From Pseudomonas putida (GTDB taxonomy: Bacteria > Pseudomonadota > Gammaproteobacteria > Pseudomonadales > Pseudomonadaceae): 64,000 bases of DNA. The notes beneath the pieces were generated by a model. The model was not told where the DNA came from. It saw only the letters and a list, made by a program, of their open reading frames with translations, and did not search any database. Positions 24,358-33,554 of the stretch are shown one piece after another; position 1 is the stretch's first letter; the number at the start of each line of letters is the position of its first letter. A program made the position numbers and the translations under genes. The stretch spans positions 6,730,501-6,794,500 of the forward strand of contig NZ_CP029693.1 of NCBI RefSeq assembly GCF_003228315.1, in the 5' to 3' direction.

Positions 24358-25182
24358 ATGGAAAAACTTTCAGCCTTTGAACTTCCCGCCGGAACGCAAG
24401 AGGCCTTTCAACGTGATGGCGCGGTCTGTGTTCGCCAACTGTTCTCACCCGAAGAGGTGGCGTTGCTGGAAAGCGGAATCGAGCAGAATCTTCGGCATCC
24501 AAGCCCTCGCGCCAAGGTCGCCAGCCGCCCGGATGATCCCGGCTGGTTTTTCGAGGACTTCTGCAATTGGGAAGGCATCGATGCCTACAAGACCTTCATC
24601 TTCGAAAGCCGGGTCGGTCATGTCGCCGCGCAACTGATGGGCAGTGACACCGCCAGGCTTTATCACGACCACTTGCTGGTCAAGGAAGCGAACACCCGTC
24701 AACGCACCCCCTGGCATCAGGACCAGCCGTACTACAACGTCGATGGCCGCCAGAACTGCAGCATGTGGATGCCGATTGACCCGGTTGCCCGCGAATCGAC
24801 CCTGGAATTTGTCGCCGGGTCGCATCTGGGCCCCTGGCTGATGCCCCGCAGCTTCATGGACAGCCAGGCCCAGTGGTTTCCCGAGGGTACTTTGAGTGAT
24901 CTGCCGGACATCGAAGCCGATCGCAGTGCCTGGAACATTCTGGGCTGGGAGCTCAATCCGGGCGATGTGGTGTTTTTCCACATGCTCACGTTGCACGCCT
25001 CTGGCGGGGTGGGGGGCAATCGGCGTCGGCGTGCGTTCTCGGTGCGATTCCTCGGTGACGACGTGACCCATGCGCCACGGCAATGGAAAACATCTCCCGA
25101 CTTCCCGGGGCTCGAAGCGGAACTCGCGGCCGGGGCCAGGATGGAACACGCGCGGTTCCCGTTGCTCTGGTCCAGGACCTGA
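24358..25182 (+). CDS. PhyH-family Fe(II)/2-oxoglutarate dioxygenase
   Basis: 274 residues, GAGG upstream of the ATG. The double-stranded beta-helix core holds the HxD of TPWHQDQPYYN, the distal His of TLHASGG and the co-substrate Arg of RRAFSVRF, so the 2-His-1-carboxylate site is complete. PhyH enzymes hydroxylate a C-H next to a carboxylate or heteroatom; on an N- or O-methyl group this gives formaldehyde. No targeting signal. It lies 55 bp before the binding-protein gene and probably belongs to the same unit as the ABC transporter. Its substrate is likely what the transporter imports. Confidence 0.88.
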   Translation: MEKLSAFELPAGTQEAFQRDGAVCVRQLFSPEEVALLESGIEQNLRHPSPRAKVASRPDDPGWFFEDFCNWEGIDAYKTFIFESRVGHVAAQLMGSDTARLYHDHLLVKEANTRQRTPWHQDQPYYNVDGRQNCSMWMPIDPVARESTLEFVAGSHLGPWLMPRSFMDSQAQWFPEGTLSDLPDIEADRSAWNILGWELNPGDVVFFHMLTLHASGGVGGNRRRRAFSVRFLGDDVTHAPRQWKTSPDFPGLEAELAAGARMEHARFPLLWSRT

Positions 25183-25237
25183 TCCAGGCCGGTAAGCCCC
25201 ACGCACTCACCATTGACTAGCTATGCAGGATAAAAAT

Positions 25238-26008
25238 ATGAAAAAGATTGTGTTAGCTACGGTACTCACTGTCGTTTCGTCCGCTGCCTTGGCCCGGGAC
25301 CTGACGGAAATAAAGTTCGGTGTGGACCCGACGTTCGCGCCGTTCGAGTCCAAGGCGCCGGATGGCAGCCTCGTGGGTTTCGATATTGATCTGGGCAACG
25401 CGATCTGCGCCCAGCTCAAGGCCAAATGCGTGTGGGTCGAAACCTCGTTCGACAGCATCATCCCGGCGCTGCGGGCGAAGAAGTTCGACGGGATCATGTC
25501 TGCGCTGTCGATCAACGAAAAACGCAAGGAGCAGATCGATTTTTCCGATCGCCTCTACAACTCCCCGACCAAGCTCATCGTCAAGAAGGGCAGCGACCTC
25601 GATGCAACGGTCGAGTCGCTCAAAGGCAAGCGCGTGGGCGTAACGCAAGGCACCACGCAGGAGGCCTACATGAAGGCGGCCTGGGCTCCGGGTGGTGTGG
25701 TTATCAAGTCGTATCAGACCCAGGACCTGGTGTATCAGGACCTGATGTCAGGTCGCCTGGACGCCACGCTGACCGACGCGCCGGTGGCGGATATCGGCTT
25801 TATCCAGACGCCCAGAGGCGCGGATTACACCTTCTCCAGCACAGAAGTGAAGGACCAGAAAATCCTGGGTGAAGGCATTGCGATCGGGCTGCGCAAAGGC
25901 GATGACGAACTCAAGGTGGCCGTTGATGGCGCGCTCAAGGCGTTGCATGAAAACGGCACGTACAAGCAGCTGGCCGACCGGTATTTCTCGTTCGATATCT
26001 ACAACTGA
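25238..26008 (+). CDS. Polar amino-acid ABC transporter, periplasmic binding protein
   Basis: 256 residues from ATG 25238 (AGGA 7 bp before it; an upstream ATG at 25223 lacks one). Sec signal peptide ending near SSAALA, then the family 3 solute-binding start IKFGVDPTFAPFE and the PDGSLVGFDIDLGNAIC motif. Closest in style to AotJ/ArgT/HisJ (arginine, ornithine, lysine, octopine). It delivers the ligand to the two permeases encoded next. A stem-loop after its stop may raise its expression over the permeases. Confidence 0.92.
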   Translation: MKKIVLATVLTVVSSAALARDLTEIKFGVDPTFAPFESKAPDGSLVGFDIDLGNAICAQLKAKCVWVETSFDSIIPALRAKKFDGIMSALSINEKRKEQIDFSDRLYNSPTKLIVKKGSDLDATVESLKGKRVGVTQGTTQEAYMKAAWAPGGVVIKSYQTQDLVYQDLMSGRLDATLTDAPVADIGFIQTPRGADYTFSSTEVKDQKILGEGIAIGLRKGDDELKVAVDGALKALHENGTYKQLADRYFSFDIYN

Positions 26009-26036
26009 GTTCACGGTTGTTCTTCGTAGTTCGACG

Positions 26037-26067
26037 ATGGGCTCCCGCTTTTTTCCCGAGAGCCCAT
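26037..26067 (+). other. Stem-loop between binding protein and permease genes
   Basis: ATGGGCTC (26037-26044) pairs with GAGCCCAT (26060-26067) around a 15-nt loop with a TTTTTT run. Hairpins in this position are common in ABC operons, where they stabilise the binding-protein mRNA and reduce read-through to the permeases. Confidence 0.55.
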
Positions 26068-26100
26068 TGCCCACGATCATTTCATATAGGAACGAGAGCC

Positions 26101-26790
26101 ATGTTTCTGGAAGGGTTCGGGTCGGTGATTCTCGACGGGACAATATCCACGATCAAACTCGCCGTGCTGTCCATGCTGTTCTCGGTCGTGCTGGGTTTGA
26201 TAGGCGCATCCGCCAAACTTTCAAGGAATCGGACGTTGCGAAATCTCGCGACGGCATACACCACGCTGATCCGCAGCGTGCCTGATCTGGTGATGATGTT
26301 GCTGTTGTTCTACAGCCTGCAAATGGGCTTGAACAACATCACCGAGGCCCTGGGTTTCAATCAGATCGACATCAATCCGTTTCTGGCAGGGGTCATCACC
26401 CTCGGTTTCATTTACGGCGCTTACTTCACCGAAACGTTTCGCGGTGCCTATCAATCGATTCATGCCGGGCAACACGAAGCCGCGATCGCTTACGGCCTGA
26501 GCCCAAGCAGGGCGTTTCGCAGAATCATGTTTCCGCAAATGATGCGTTATGCACTGCCGGGCATCGGCAACAACTGGCAGGTGGTCGTCAAGGCCACCGC
26601 ACTGGTCTCCATCATCGGTCTCACGGACATCGTCAAGGTGACCCAGGACGCCGGTAAAAGCTCAATGCAGCTGTTCTACTTCAGCCTGGTCGGCGGCCTC
26701 ATTTACCTGGCGATCACTACCGTGTCCAACGGTGTTCTGGTCTGGCTGCAGGTTCATTACTCGGCTGGCGTGAGGAAGGCGGACCTATGA
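26101..26790 (+). CDS. Amino-acid ABC transporter permease (HisQ/AotQ type)
   Basis: 229 residues from ATG 26101, preceded by GGAACGAGAG. About five membrane segments. The EAA loop is visible in the EAAIAYGLSPSRAFRRIMFPQMMRYALPG region, where it contacts the ATPase. The TETFRGAYQSI and PDLVMMLLLFY stretches are typical of the HisQ group. Overlaps the next permease by 4 bp. Confidence 0.93.
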   Translation: MFLEGFGSVILDGTISTIKLAVLSMLFSVVLGLIGASAKLSRNRTLRNLATAYTTLIRSVPDLVMMLLLFYSLQMGLNNITEALGFNQIDINPFLAGVITLGFIYGAYFTETFRGAYQSIHAGQHEAAIAYGLSPSRAFRRIMFPQMMRYALPGIGNNWQVVVKATALVSIIGLTDIVKVTQDAGKSSMQLFYFSLVGGLIYLAITTVSNGVLVWLQVHYSAGVRKADL

Positions 26791-27506
26791 ACATGCATGA
26801 GTTCATTGCCCAATACTGGAAGGCCTACCTGTGGACGGATGGCTATCAACTGTCCGGGGTGGCCATGACGATGTGGCTGCTGACGGCCACCATTGCCATC
26901 GGCTTTCTGCTCTCGATCCCCATGTCGGTGGCGAGGGTGGCGAGGAATCCGTTCATTCGCGGACCGGTGTGGTTTTACACCTATGTCTTCCGGGGCACGC
27001 CGCTGTACATCCAGCTGCTGGTTCTCTACACCGGCGTCTACAGCCTGAGCTATGTGCGGGATCAGCCCTTGCTCGATGCGTTCTTTCGCGAGGGCTTCAA
27101 CTGCACCTTGCTGGCGTTCGCACTGAACACCTGTGCCTACACCACCGAGATCTTTGCCGGGGCGATCCGGGCCACACCCTATGGGGAAATAGAAGCCGCC
27201 CGGGCCTACGGCCTGTCGTCGTTCAAGGTCTACACGCGGGTGATTCTGCCCTCGGCGTTGAGGCGTGCGCTGCCGGCCTACAGCAATGAGGTCATCCTCA
27301 TGCTGCACTCCACGACCCTGGCGTTCACCGCCACCGTGCCTGACCTCTTGAAAGTGGCGCGGGACGTCAACGCTGAAACCTATGCAACGTTCGAAGCCTT
27401 TGGCGTCGCGGCCGTGCTCTATGCCGTGATGGTGTTCGGGCTGATCTGGTTGTTCCGCAAGGGTGAGTCCCGCTGGCTGGCGTTTTTGAAGCCTCAGACA
27501 CATTGA
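26787..27506 (+). CDS. Amino-acid ABC transporter permease (HisM/AotM type)
   Basis: 239 residues, ATGA overlap with the preceding permease, so their translation is coupled and they form a heterodimeric channel. Membrane segments as in HisM; the EAA loop lies in EIEAARAYGLSSFKVYTRVILPSALRRALP. The conserved FRGTPLYIQLLVLYTG and TTEIFAGAIR are present. It is followed within a few bases by the ATPase gene. Confidence 0.93.
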   Translation: MNMHEFIAQYWKAYLWTDGYQLSGVAMTMWLLTATIAIGFLLSIPMSVARVARNPFIRGPVWFYTYVFRGTPLYIQLLVLYTGVYSLSYVRDQPLLDAFFREGFNCTLLAFALNTCAYTTEIFAGAIRATPYGEIEAARAYGLSSFKVYTRVILPSALRRALPAYSNEVILMLHSTTLAFTATVPDLLKVARDVNAETYATFEAFGVAAVLYAVMVFGLIWLFRKGESRWLAFLKPQTH

Positions 27507-27517
27507 TGGAGTGCACG

Positions 27518-28285
27518 ATGTACAAGCTGAACGTAGAAAACCTCCACAAGAAATACGGCCCGCACGAGGTATTGAAAGGTGTCTCGCTGAATGCGAAAGC
27601 CGGCGATGTGATCAGCATCATCGGCTCCAGCGGGTCAGGTAAAAGCACCTTCTTGCGTTGCATCAATTTTCTGGAGCAGCCCTGCGCCGGAAACATCACC
27701 GTGAACGGTGAGCAGATCAAGACCCGGCTGGACCTTGCAGGTTCGATGATCGTGGCGGACCGCAAACAGCTTCAGCGGGTCAGAACCAAACTGGCGATGG
27801 TGTTTCAACACTTCAACCTCTGGCAGCACATGACCGTGTTGGAAAACATCATCGAGGCGCCGATTCAGGCCTTGGGGCTCAGTCGCAAGGAGGCGGAGGA
27901 ACGGGCCCGCAAGTACCTGGACAAAGTGGGGCTGGCTAGCAGCGTTGAAAAGAAATACCCGTCCCACATGTCCGGCGGGCAACAGCAGCGGGTGGCGATC
28001 GCCCGGGCGCTGGCCATGGAGCCCGAAGTGATGCTGTTCGACGAGCCCACCTCCGCACTCGATCCCGAACTGGTGGGGGAGGTGCTCAAAGTCATGCAGG
28101 CGCTGGCCGAGGAAGGGCGAACCATGGTCGTGGTCACCCACGAAATGGGCTTTGCCCGCAACGTCTCCAATCACGTCATGTTTTTGCACCAGGGTCTGGT
28201 GGAAGAAGAGGGCAACCCTGCCGAGGTGTTGACCAATCCCCGGAGCGAGCGTCTGGGTCAGTTTCTGTCGGGGCGATTAAAGTGA
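27518..28285 (+). CDS. Amino-acid ABC transporter ATP-binding protein (HisP/AotP type)
   Basis: 255 residues from ATG 27518 with GGAG 6-7 bp upstream; TTG 27503 and ATG 27506 are weaker alternatives. Walker A GSSGSGKST (about 35-43), Q-loop VFQHFNLW, ABC signature LSGGQ variant MSGGQQQRVAIARAL, Walker B VMLFDEPTSALDP and switch His in VVTHEMGFA are all intact. The HisP-like insert carrying KTRLDLAG is present. Powers the two permeases encoded before it. Confidence 0.94.
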   Translation: MYKLNVENLHKKYGPHEVLKGVSLNAKAGDVISIIGSSGSGKSTFLRCINFLEQPCAGNITVNGEQIKTRLDLAGSMIVADRKQLQRVRTKLAMVFQHFNLWQHMTVLENIIEAPIQALGLSRKEAEERARKYLDKVGLASSVEKKYPSHMSGGQQQRVAIARALAMEPEVMLFDEPTSALDPELVGEVLKVMQALAEEGRTMVVVTHEMGFARNVSNHVMFLHQGLVEEEGNPAEVLTNPRSERLGQFLSGRLK

Positions 28286-28330
28286 TCGCGACCTTTATTT
28301 CTCCAGCATCCGCCCATCAGGAGCACGCCA

Positions 28331-29506
28331 ATGTCCTCATCCATACCTGAACTGCTTGAAGTGCAAGATGAAATCCTGCAGATACGACACCTGATTCACT
28401 CGCAGCCAGAGCTGGGCTACGAGGAGTACCAGACCAGCGATCTGGTGGCCGAACGACTAACCTCATGGGGCTACGAAGTGACCCGCGGCATCGCCAAAAC
28501 CGGCATTGTCGCGGTGCTGACCCGAGGCAGCGGAACCCGCAGGATCGGGTTGCGTGCCGACATGGATGCCTTGCCGATCCATGAGGATACGCACCTGCCC
28601 TGGCGCAGTCAGGTCGACGGAAAGATGCATGCCTGTGGCCATGATGGTCATACGGCGATGCTGCTGGGGGCGGCCTATGCCCTGGCAAAACGAAGTCTTT
28701 TCGATGGTACGCTCACCCTGATTTTTCAACCTGCGGAAGAAGGCCTGGCCGGGGCGCGACAGATGATCAGGGAAGGCGTACTCGAGCAGTTTCCCTGTGA
28801 CGCGCTGTTTGCCCTGCATAACATGCCGGGCTACAAGACCGGGACCTTCGGTTTCCGCCCGGGCGCCTTCATGGCCTCGGCCGATCAGGTCGATGTGACC
28901 ATCCGGGGGAAGGGCGGGCACGGGGCGATGCCCCACCTGACCGTCGACCCGATCGTGGTCTGCGCGAGCATCATCATGGCCTTGCAGACGCTGGTGTCCA
29001 GAACCGTCTCTCCCCAGGAGATGAGTGTCATCACCGTGGGGGCGATCCACGCCGGTCGGGCATCCAATGTGATCCCCGACAGCGCACACATGCTCATTTC
29101 GGTACGCGCGCTCAATCGACAGGTTCGCGATCAGCTCGAGATCGATATCACTCGGGTGATCGAGTCACAGGCGACCACTTACGGCGCCACCGCAGAGATC
29201 AAATACAGCGCCGATTATCCCTTGCTGGTAAATGACCCTGCCGCCACCGCATTTGCCGCAAGCGTGGCGCGGGACTGGCTGGGCGATGCTGAAGTGCTGG
29301 AAAACATCACCCCCTTCAACGGCAGTGAAGACTTCGCTTATTTCCTGGAACAGCGGCCGGGCTGCTACTTGATTCTGGGCAATGGAGACGGGGAAGGGGG
29401 CTGCATGATCCATGATCCCCGGTACGACTTTAACGACGAAATACTCATGCGCGGCGCCGAGTATTGGGTCCGTCTGGCCGAGCGTTTTCTCCAGAAAGAT
29501 GCATGA
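28331..29506 (+). CDS. M20-family amidohydrolase (HipO/IAA-amino-acid hydrolase type)
   Basis: 391 residues, AGGAG before the ATG. Metal-ligand motifs of the M20D group are intact: GLRADMDALP, MHACGHDGHTAML, the catalytic QPAEEGLAGAR and SEDFAYF. The dimerisation domain lies in the middle (GKGGHGAMPHLTVDP). It would hydrolyse an N-acyl or N-carbamoyl amino acid, or a similar amide, in the cytoplasm. It is placed between the ATPase gene and a second binding-protein gene, so its substrate is probably imported by this system. Confidence 0.92.
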   Translation: MSSSIPELLEVQDEILQIRHLIHSQPELGYEEYQTSDLVAERLTSWGYEVTRGIAKTGIVAVLTRGSGTRRIGLRADMDALPIHEDTHLPWRSQVDGKMHACGHDGHTAMLLGAAYALAKRSLFDGTLTLIFQPAEEGLAGARQMIREGVLEQFPCDALFALHNMPGYKTGTFGFRPGAFMASADQVDVTIRGKGGHGAMPHLTVDPIVVCASIIMALQTLVSRTVSPQEMSVITVGAIHAGRASNVIPDSAHMLISVRALNRQVRDQLEIDITRVIESQATTYGATAEIKYSADYPLLVNDPAATAFAASVARDWLGDAEVLENITPFNGSEDFAYFLEQRPGCYLILGNGDGEGGCMIHDPRYDFNDEILMRGAEYWVRLAERFLQKDA

Positions 29507-29535
29507 ATATCAAACCCGTAGAGCGAGGCTTTGAC

Positions 29536-30312
29536 ATGAACAAGAAAGTGGCATCTGCATTCACCCTGGCATCCCTTTTCGCTGCATTCGGCGCTCAAGC
29601 CGAGCCCACGCTGAAGTTCGGCGTAGACCCAAGCTATCCACCCTTCGAGAAGAAGATGCCCGATGGTTCCCTGAGCGGTTTCGACATCGAACTTGGGGAA
29701 GCCATCTGCGCAAATTTGCAAGTCAAGTGCGTATGGGTCGAGCAGAACTTTGACTCCATGATCCCTGCTTTGAAGGCCAGGAAGTTCGACGCCATCCTCT
29801 CGGCCTTCAGCGCCACCCCCGTGCGCCGTCAACAGGTGGACTTCACCAACAAGATTTACGTGGCCCCGTCTGCGTTGATTGCCAAAGCCGATTCCGGAAT
29901 TCTGCCGGACGACGACTCGTTGAAAGGCAAGTCGGTCGGGGTCATCCAGGGCTCATTGCAGGAAACCTACGCCAAAAACGTGTGGGCCCCGAAAGGTGCG
30001 CGCATCCAGTCTTACCAGACTCAGGATCAGATCTTTCAGGACCTGATCACAGGTCGCCTGCAAGCGTCTTTCCAGGCGGCGGTTCAAGGCGATATCGGGC
30101 TGCTGCAAACGCCTCGAGGCGCGGGCTACGCCTTTGCCGGGGCACCGATCACGGACAAGAGCATCATTGGAGACGGTGTCGCGATCGGCGTACGAAAAGG
30201 GCAGGACGACCTGGTGCAGAAAATCAATGCATCGATCGTCGCGATCCGGGAGTCGGGGGAGTACGACAAGATCGCCAGCCGGTACTTTAGCTTCAATGTC
30301 TACGGCGATTGA
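29536..30312 (+). CDS. Second polar amino-acid ABC binding protein
   Basis: 258 residues from ATG 29536 (CGAGG 7 bp before it). Signal peptide ending near GAQA, then LKFGVDPSYPPFE and PDGSLSGFDIELGEAIC. It is a paralogue of the protein at 25238, with shared phrases such as KCVWVE, FDSMIPALKA and YQTQDQIFQDL. Two binding proteins with one permease set would broaden ligand range, as in HisJ/ArgT. Starts 29 bp after the M20 gene, in the same operon. Confidence 0.92.
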   Translation: MNKKVASAFTLASLFAAFGAQAEPTLKFGVDPSYPPFEKKMPDGSLSGFDIELGEAICANLQVKCVWVEQNFDSMIPALKARKFDAILSAFSATPVRRQQVDFTNKIYVAPSALIAKADSGILPDDDSLKGKSVGVIQGSLQETYAKNVWAPKGARIQSYQTQDQIFQDLITGRLQASFQAAVQGDIGLLQTPRGAGYAFAGAPITDKSIIGDGVAIGVRKGQDDLVQKINASIVAIRESGEYDKIASRYFSFNVYGD

Positions 30313-30673
30313 GTCTGCGTCGCGAATGAGCTCAGCGGGGAGTGGGTAATTACGAGCGGGTAGAGCACGGTAAATGCGAAGCCCTGCAAGTCACTCACTC
30401 GCCGCCAACACCTGCGCAAGACGCTTAGCCGCCAGCGCCAGAACACACGCGTCTCAGGTGGCAACCCGCCTTGATACCTCTTTTGCCAAGGGGCCTTTGA
30501 TTCTTACGGCTATCCTTGCTTCGTCGACCATCGTGCTGGCGCTGCTACAACCTCGCAATTGAACCTTGCTGCGAAGTGGGGTGGGGCGGTGCCCGGGCGG
30601 TGACTGAAAACACGATTTGGCGTTTCAGTTGTTCTGTTGACGGAACCTGTCTTCACCGTGGAGTGAACCCGCC
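30313..30673. other. 361-bp gap without a supported gene
   Basis: A 62-codon frame at 30374-30562 has a hydrophobic end but no convincing ribosome site or family. The rest holds the region upstream of the next gene, with GTGGAGTGAACC as its ribosome site and an AT-richer patch near 30610-30650 that may be its promoter. No terminator-like hairpin was found after the binding-protein gene. Confidence 0.3.
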
Positions 30674-31351
30674 ATGACCCTGGTCCATAAACTGTTTGTC
30701 GGCGTTGCACTGACCGGCCTGCTACTCGCCGGCTGTACCTCTCAGGTCACAGAGCGCGAGCAATACTCCGGCTACCTCTCCAACTACAGCGACCTGAAGG
30801 AAGTGACCACCACCACGGGTGAGAAGTCGTTGCGCTGGGTGAGCCCGTCGTGGAACCCGGATGCCTATGACACCATCGCGTTCAGGACGCTGGAGTTTTA
30901 TCCGGCGCCAAAACCCAATGAGCAGGTCAACCGGCAGACATTGGCCGACTTGCAGTACTACATGTCCAGGACGGCCAAAAGCGTGCTGGGCCGCAAATAC
31001 AAAAGGGCCTCCAGCGCGGCCGCTGCACCGGCAGGATCACACCCGCTGATCCTGCGCGCGGCCATCACCGGCGTCAGCGCGTCGAACGAAGGCATGAAGT
31101 GGTATGAAGTGATGCCGATCGCCGCCGTTGTCGGCGCGACACAGGCCGCCACCGGGCATCGGGACCAGGACACGAATCTGTACATCGAAGCCGAGTTCAT
31201 TGACGCGAGGACCCATCAGACGATGGCCAAGGTGGTGCGCAAGGTATTCGGCAGCCAGCTGGAAAACGAGAGTCAGAAGATCACCACCAAAGACTTCAAA
31301 GCCGCCATCGACAAAATGAACACCGATCTCTGGACGTTCGTGAACAGATGA
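30674..31351 (+). CDS. DUF3313 lipoprotein
   Basis: 225 residues, GTGGAG upstream. Signal peptide with lipobox LLLAGC (Cys at about residue 21), so it is lipidated. The sequence SGYLSNYSDLKE soon after, the WNPDAYD region and the C-terminal SKRV-type amphipathic end match DUF3313, an outer-membrane lipoprotein family of unknown function. The residue after Cys is Thr, which predicts outer-membrane sorting. Single gene, 130 bp from the glycine-zipper gene. Confidence 0.85.
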   Translation: MTLVHKLFVGVALTGLLLAGCTSQVTEREQYSGYLSNYSDLKEVTTTTGEKSLRWVSPSWNPDAYDTIAFRTLEFYPAPKPNEQVNRQTLADLQYYMSRTAKSVLGRKYKRASSAAAAPAGSHPLILRAAITGVSASNEGMKWYEVMPIAAVVGATQAATGHRDQDTNLYIEAEFIDARTHQTMAKVVRKVFGSQLENESQKITTKDFKAAIDKMNTDLWTFVNR

Positions 31352-31481
31352 AGGACTCGATAAACGGTGTTCCTGCGCGGCGATTGATTGATCCAGATTA
31401 ATGCACGCTCCGATACCCATTGACCTGACGGGTTCGAATCAACAGACTTTCCGGCTCTTTTGATTTTCCGAGGTCTGTCAG

Positions 31482-31913
31482 ATGCTTAAATCATTGTCTG
31501 TCGTTGCGTTCAGCCTTCTTGTCTCTCAATACGCGTTCGCCGGTGAAACCACCAATACGGCGGTCGGCGGCGGTATCGGTGGCGCGCTTGGCAGCGTTGT
31601 CGGTCAGGCGATGGGTGGGAGCACCGGCGCGGCGATCGGAGCCGGTGTAGGCGGCGCGGCCGGTGGCGCGATGACGGCCAAGAGCGGCAAGAAGACCGAG
31701 TCGGCCATTGGCGGCGGACTGGGTGCCGCAGGTGGCCAGGTGATCGGCAACAGCGTCGGTGGCAGCACGGGCGGGCTCATCGGCGCAGGCCTGGGCGGCG
31801 CGGCCGGTGGTGCGGTCGGCAACAGTATGGCCGACGATAATGACCATCACTCCGGCCACTCCGACCACAAACACAAGAATAAAAACAAGCATAAACACAA
31901 GCATCACGACTGA
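31482..31913 (+). CDS. Secreted glycine-zipper protein with His/Lys-rich tail
   Basis: 143 residues, CGAGG upstream. Signal peptide to AFAG, then two blocks of glycine-zipper repeats (GGGIGGALGS.., AAIGAGVGGAAGGA, repeated as AIGGGLGAAGGQ.., LIGAGLGGAAGGA). The tail alternates His, Lys, Asn and Asp (HKHKNKNK) and could bind metal. Glycine-zipper proteins insert in or associate with outer membranes. The internal duplication (about residues 20-60 and 65-105) is plain. It is followed by a strong terminator. Confidence 0.85.
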   Translation: MLKSLSVVAFSLLVSQYAFAGETTNTAVGGGIGGALGSVVGQAMGGSTGAAIGAGVGGAAGGAMTAKSGKKTESAIGGGLGAAGGQVIGNSVGGSTGGLIGAGLGGAAGGAVGNSMADDNDHHSGHSDHKHKNKNKHKHKHHD

Positions 31914-31965
31914 TCGTCAGGTCTTGCGTATGGCTGCGCCACCCAGCGACAGTGAAGTTTGAATA

Positions 31966-31998
31966 AACGCCCCCGTCCAAATGCACGGGGGCGTTTTT
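31966..31998 (+). terminator. Rho-independent terminator after the glycine-zipper gene
   Basis: AACGCCCCCGT (31966-31976) pairs perfectly with ACGGGGGCGTT (31985-31995), 8-nt loop, then TTTAT. Because the left arm is preceded by an A-rich stretch it may also serve the convergent gene on the minus strand. Confidence 0.9.
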
Positions 31999-32010
31999 AT
32001 ATCTGCTACC

Positions 32011-32319
32011 TCATTCACCGGCGATTATTTTCGTCTCATCAACCCAGGCCACCCTGGTGCCGGTCAAGGCATGTTGGAGCCTGGTGTCCACCTCGGCCTT
32101 CGACATCAGGCGTATCGGTTGAGGGGTCACGACGTGAATGTGTGCCTTTGCCACCGCCTCATTGAAATTTGACGAAAAGGCGTCGGACCCCGCCGCCGTG
32201 GACTTTGGCGACTGGGCGGGCAGAACATCCCGGGTGGTCGATTGATTGTCGAGGTTGGTTTTCTGGTGTTTGGTGCCAGCGTTATAGATGTGATTTCCGA
32301 TCGATCCGTTGATGTTCAT
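32011..32319 (-). CDS. Hypothetical small protein
   Basis: 102 residues, no signal peptide or membrane segment. The first half is polar and low in complexity (rich in Asn, Thr, Ser, Gln); the second half (residues 50-100) is a more regular helical region with AVDTRLQHALTG-like spacing. A weak ribosome site precedes the ATG. It converges on the terminator shared with the glycine-zipper gene. No family recognised; it might be a type III-like or regulatory small protein but nothing supports a choice. Confidence 0.45.
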   Translation of the reverse strand: MNINGSIGNHIYNAGTKHQKTNLDNQSTTRDVLPAQSPKSTAAGSDAFSSNFNEAVAKAHIHVVTPQPIRLMSKAEVDTRLQHALTGTRVAWVDETKIIAGE

Positions 32320-32495
32320 TCAGGGGGTCTCCGTTGACTAATAAATGTCTTGCGTAATTTATAAGGCAAGCATCAGGCCAACTCCTGCACGTCGAGAAAA
32401 CCCTGTGGAAGGGGCGAATTTCAGAAGGTCGGACTACAGGCCGGCGCCTATCATCCGATGAGCGCGGCAACCGGTTGCCAGCCGCCGGCAGAACT

Positions 32496-33425
32496 TTACC
32501 GGCCAGTTGAAGTGCTTCGGCCCCCGCCCGGATTGCTTCGGATCTCCCCAAGCATCCGCGCCGCATCCCTCGACGGCGGCAAACCAAACACCCGGGCATA
32601 GTCGCGGCTGAACTGAGTCGCGCTTTCATAGCCGACCTCGAACGCCGCGCCCGTGACACTCCTGGCATGGGCCACCATCAGTGTCCGGGCCTGTAGCAGG
32701 CGCACCCGCTTTTGATACTGCAAGGGGCTGAGCGCCGTGACGGCCTTGAAGTGTCGGTGGAAGGCCGACACGCTCATTGACGCCAGTTGCGCCAATGCAT
32801 CGACCCGAATGGGTTCGGCAAAGTCCTGGCGAATGTGCGCAATGGCCAGGTTGACCCGCGCCATGGCGCTGTCGGGTGCCGCGATGTCGCGCAGCATCCA
32901 GCCATGGGGACCTTGCAGGACCCGGAACAGAATCTCCCGCTCGTAGACCGGTGCAAGGGCGGCGACTTCTTCGGGCTTGCCCATCAGGCGCAACAGGCGC
33001 ACCCAGGCATCCATCAGTTCGGGCGTGACGGCGGCCACCGAAAAACCGGCTTCCTGTTCATGCTGTCCGAGGGGCTTGGGCAGGTCGGCCAGCAGCGTGG
33101 TCAAGACAACCGGATCAAGGGTCAGGCTGACCGCCAGATAAGGTTCGCCGCTTGCCGAGGGGTGAACCTGGCCGACCGCCGGCAGGTCGATGGACATCAC
33201 AAAGTAAGTCGCCGGGTCGTATCGAAGCGTGCGGTCGGCGATGGTCATTGATTTACTGCCTTGCAGAATCAGGTTGATCATCGGTTCGTAAACGGCGGCC
33301 AACAGGTGTTCAGGGATTTCACCCTGAACCATGGCGACGCGCGGGATACCCGTATCCGTGCGGCGGTTTTCGGCGCGGCACGCCAGGGCGCGAAGTTCTG
33401 TCAGTTGGGTTTTCATGGCGTTCAT
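32496..33425 (-). CDS. AraC-family transcriptional regulator
   Basis: 309 residues from ATG 33425 or 33416. The N-terminal half is the AraC_N type cupin (PMINLILQGSKSM...); the C-terminal 100 residues hold the double HTH (ALAQLASMSVSAFHRHFKAVTALSPLQYQK, then GAAFEVGYESATQFSRDYARVFGLPP). The gene is divergent from an SDR-VOC-dehydrogenase operon across 130 bp, which it most likely controls. Regulators of this subgroup (AraC_N/DUF type beside SDR genes) respond to aldehydes or related toxic carbonyls. Confidence 0.92.
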   Translation of the reverse strand: MNAMKTQLTELRALACRAENRRTDTGIPRVAMVQGEIPEHLLAAVYEPMINLILQGSKSMTIADRTLRYDPATYFVMSIDLPAVGQVHPSASGEPYLAVSLTLDPVVLTTLLADLPKPLGQHEQEAGFSVAAVTPELMDAWVRLLRLMGKPEEVAALAPVYEREILFRVLQGPHGWMLRDIAAPDSAMARVNLAIAHIRQDFAEPIRVDALAQLASMSVSAFHRHFKAVTALSPLQYQKRVRLLQARTLMVAHARSVTGAAFEVGYESATQFSRDYARVFGLPPSRDAARMLGEIRSNPGGGRSTSTGR

Positions 33426-33554
33426 CTGAACTCACGCCGATACGGGCACGCAAGCGAAAAGCAGAAACAGGCAGGTATCGGGCAGGAACGGCTGCGCTCG
33501 CCGCGATGCACAGGGCTACTGTGGTGACTCACCTCAGTGACATTGGAGCAGCGC

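Noticed and set aside
30374..30562. 62-codon frame after the second binding protein
   Set aside because: No ribosome site, no recognisable family; the sequence looks non-coding.
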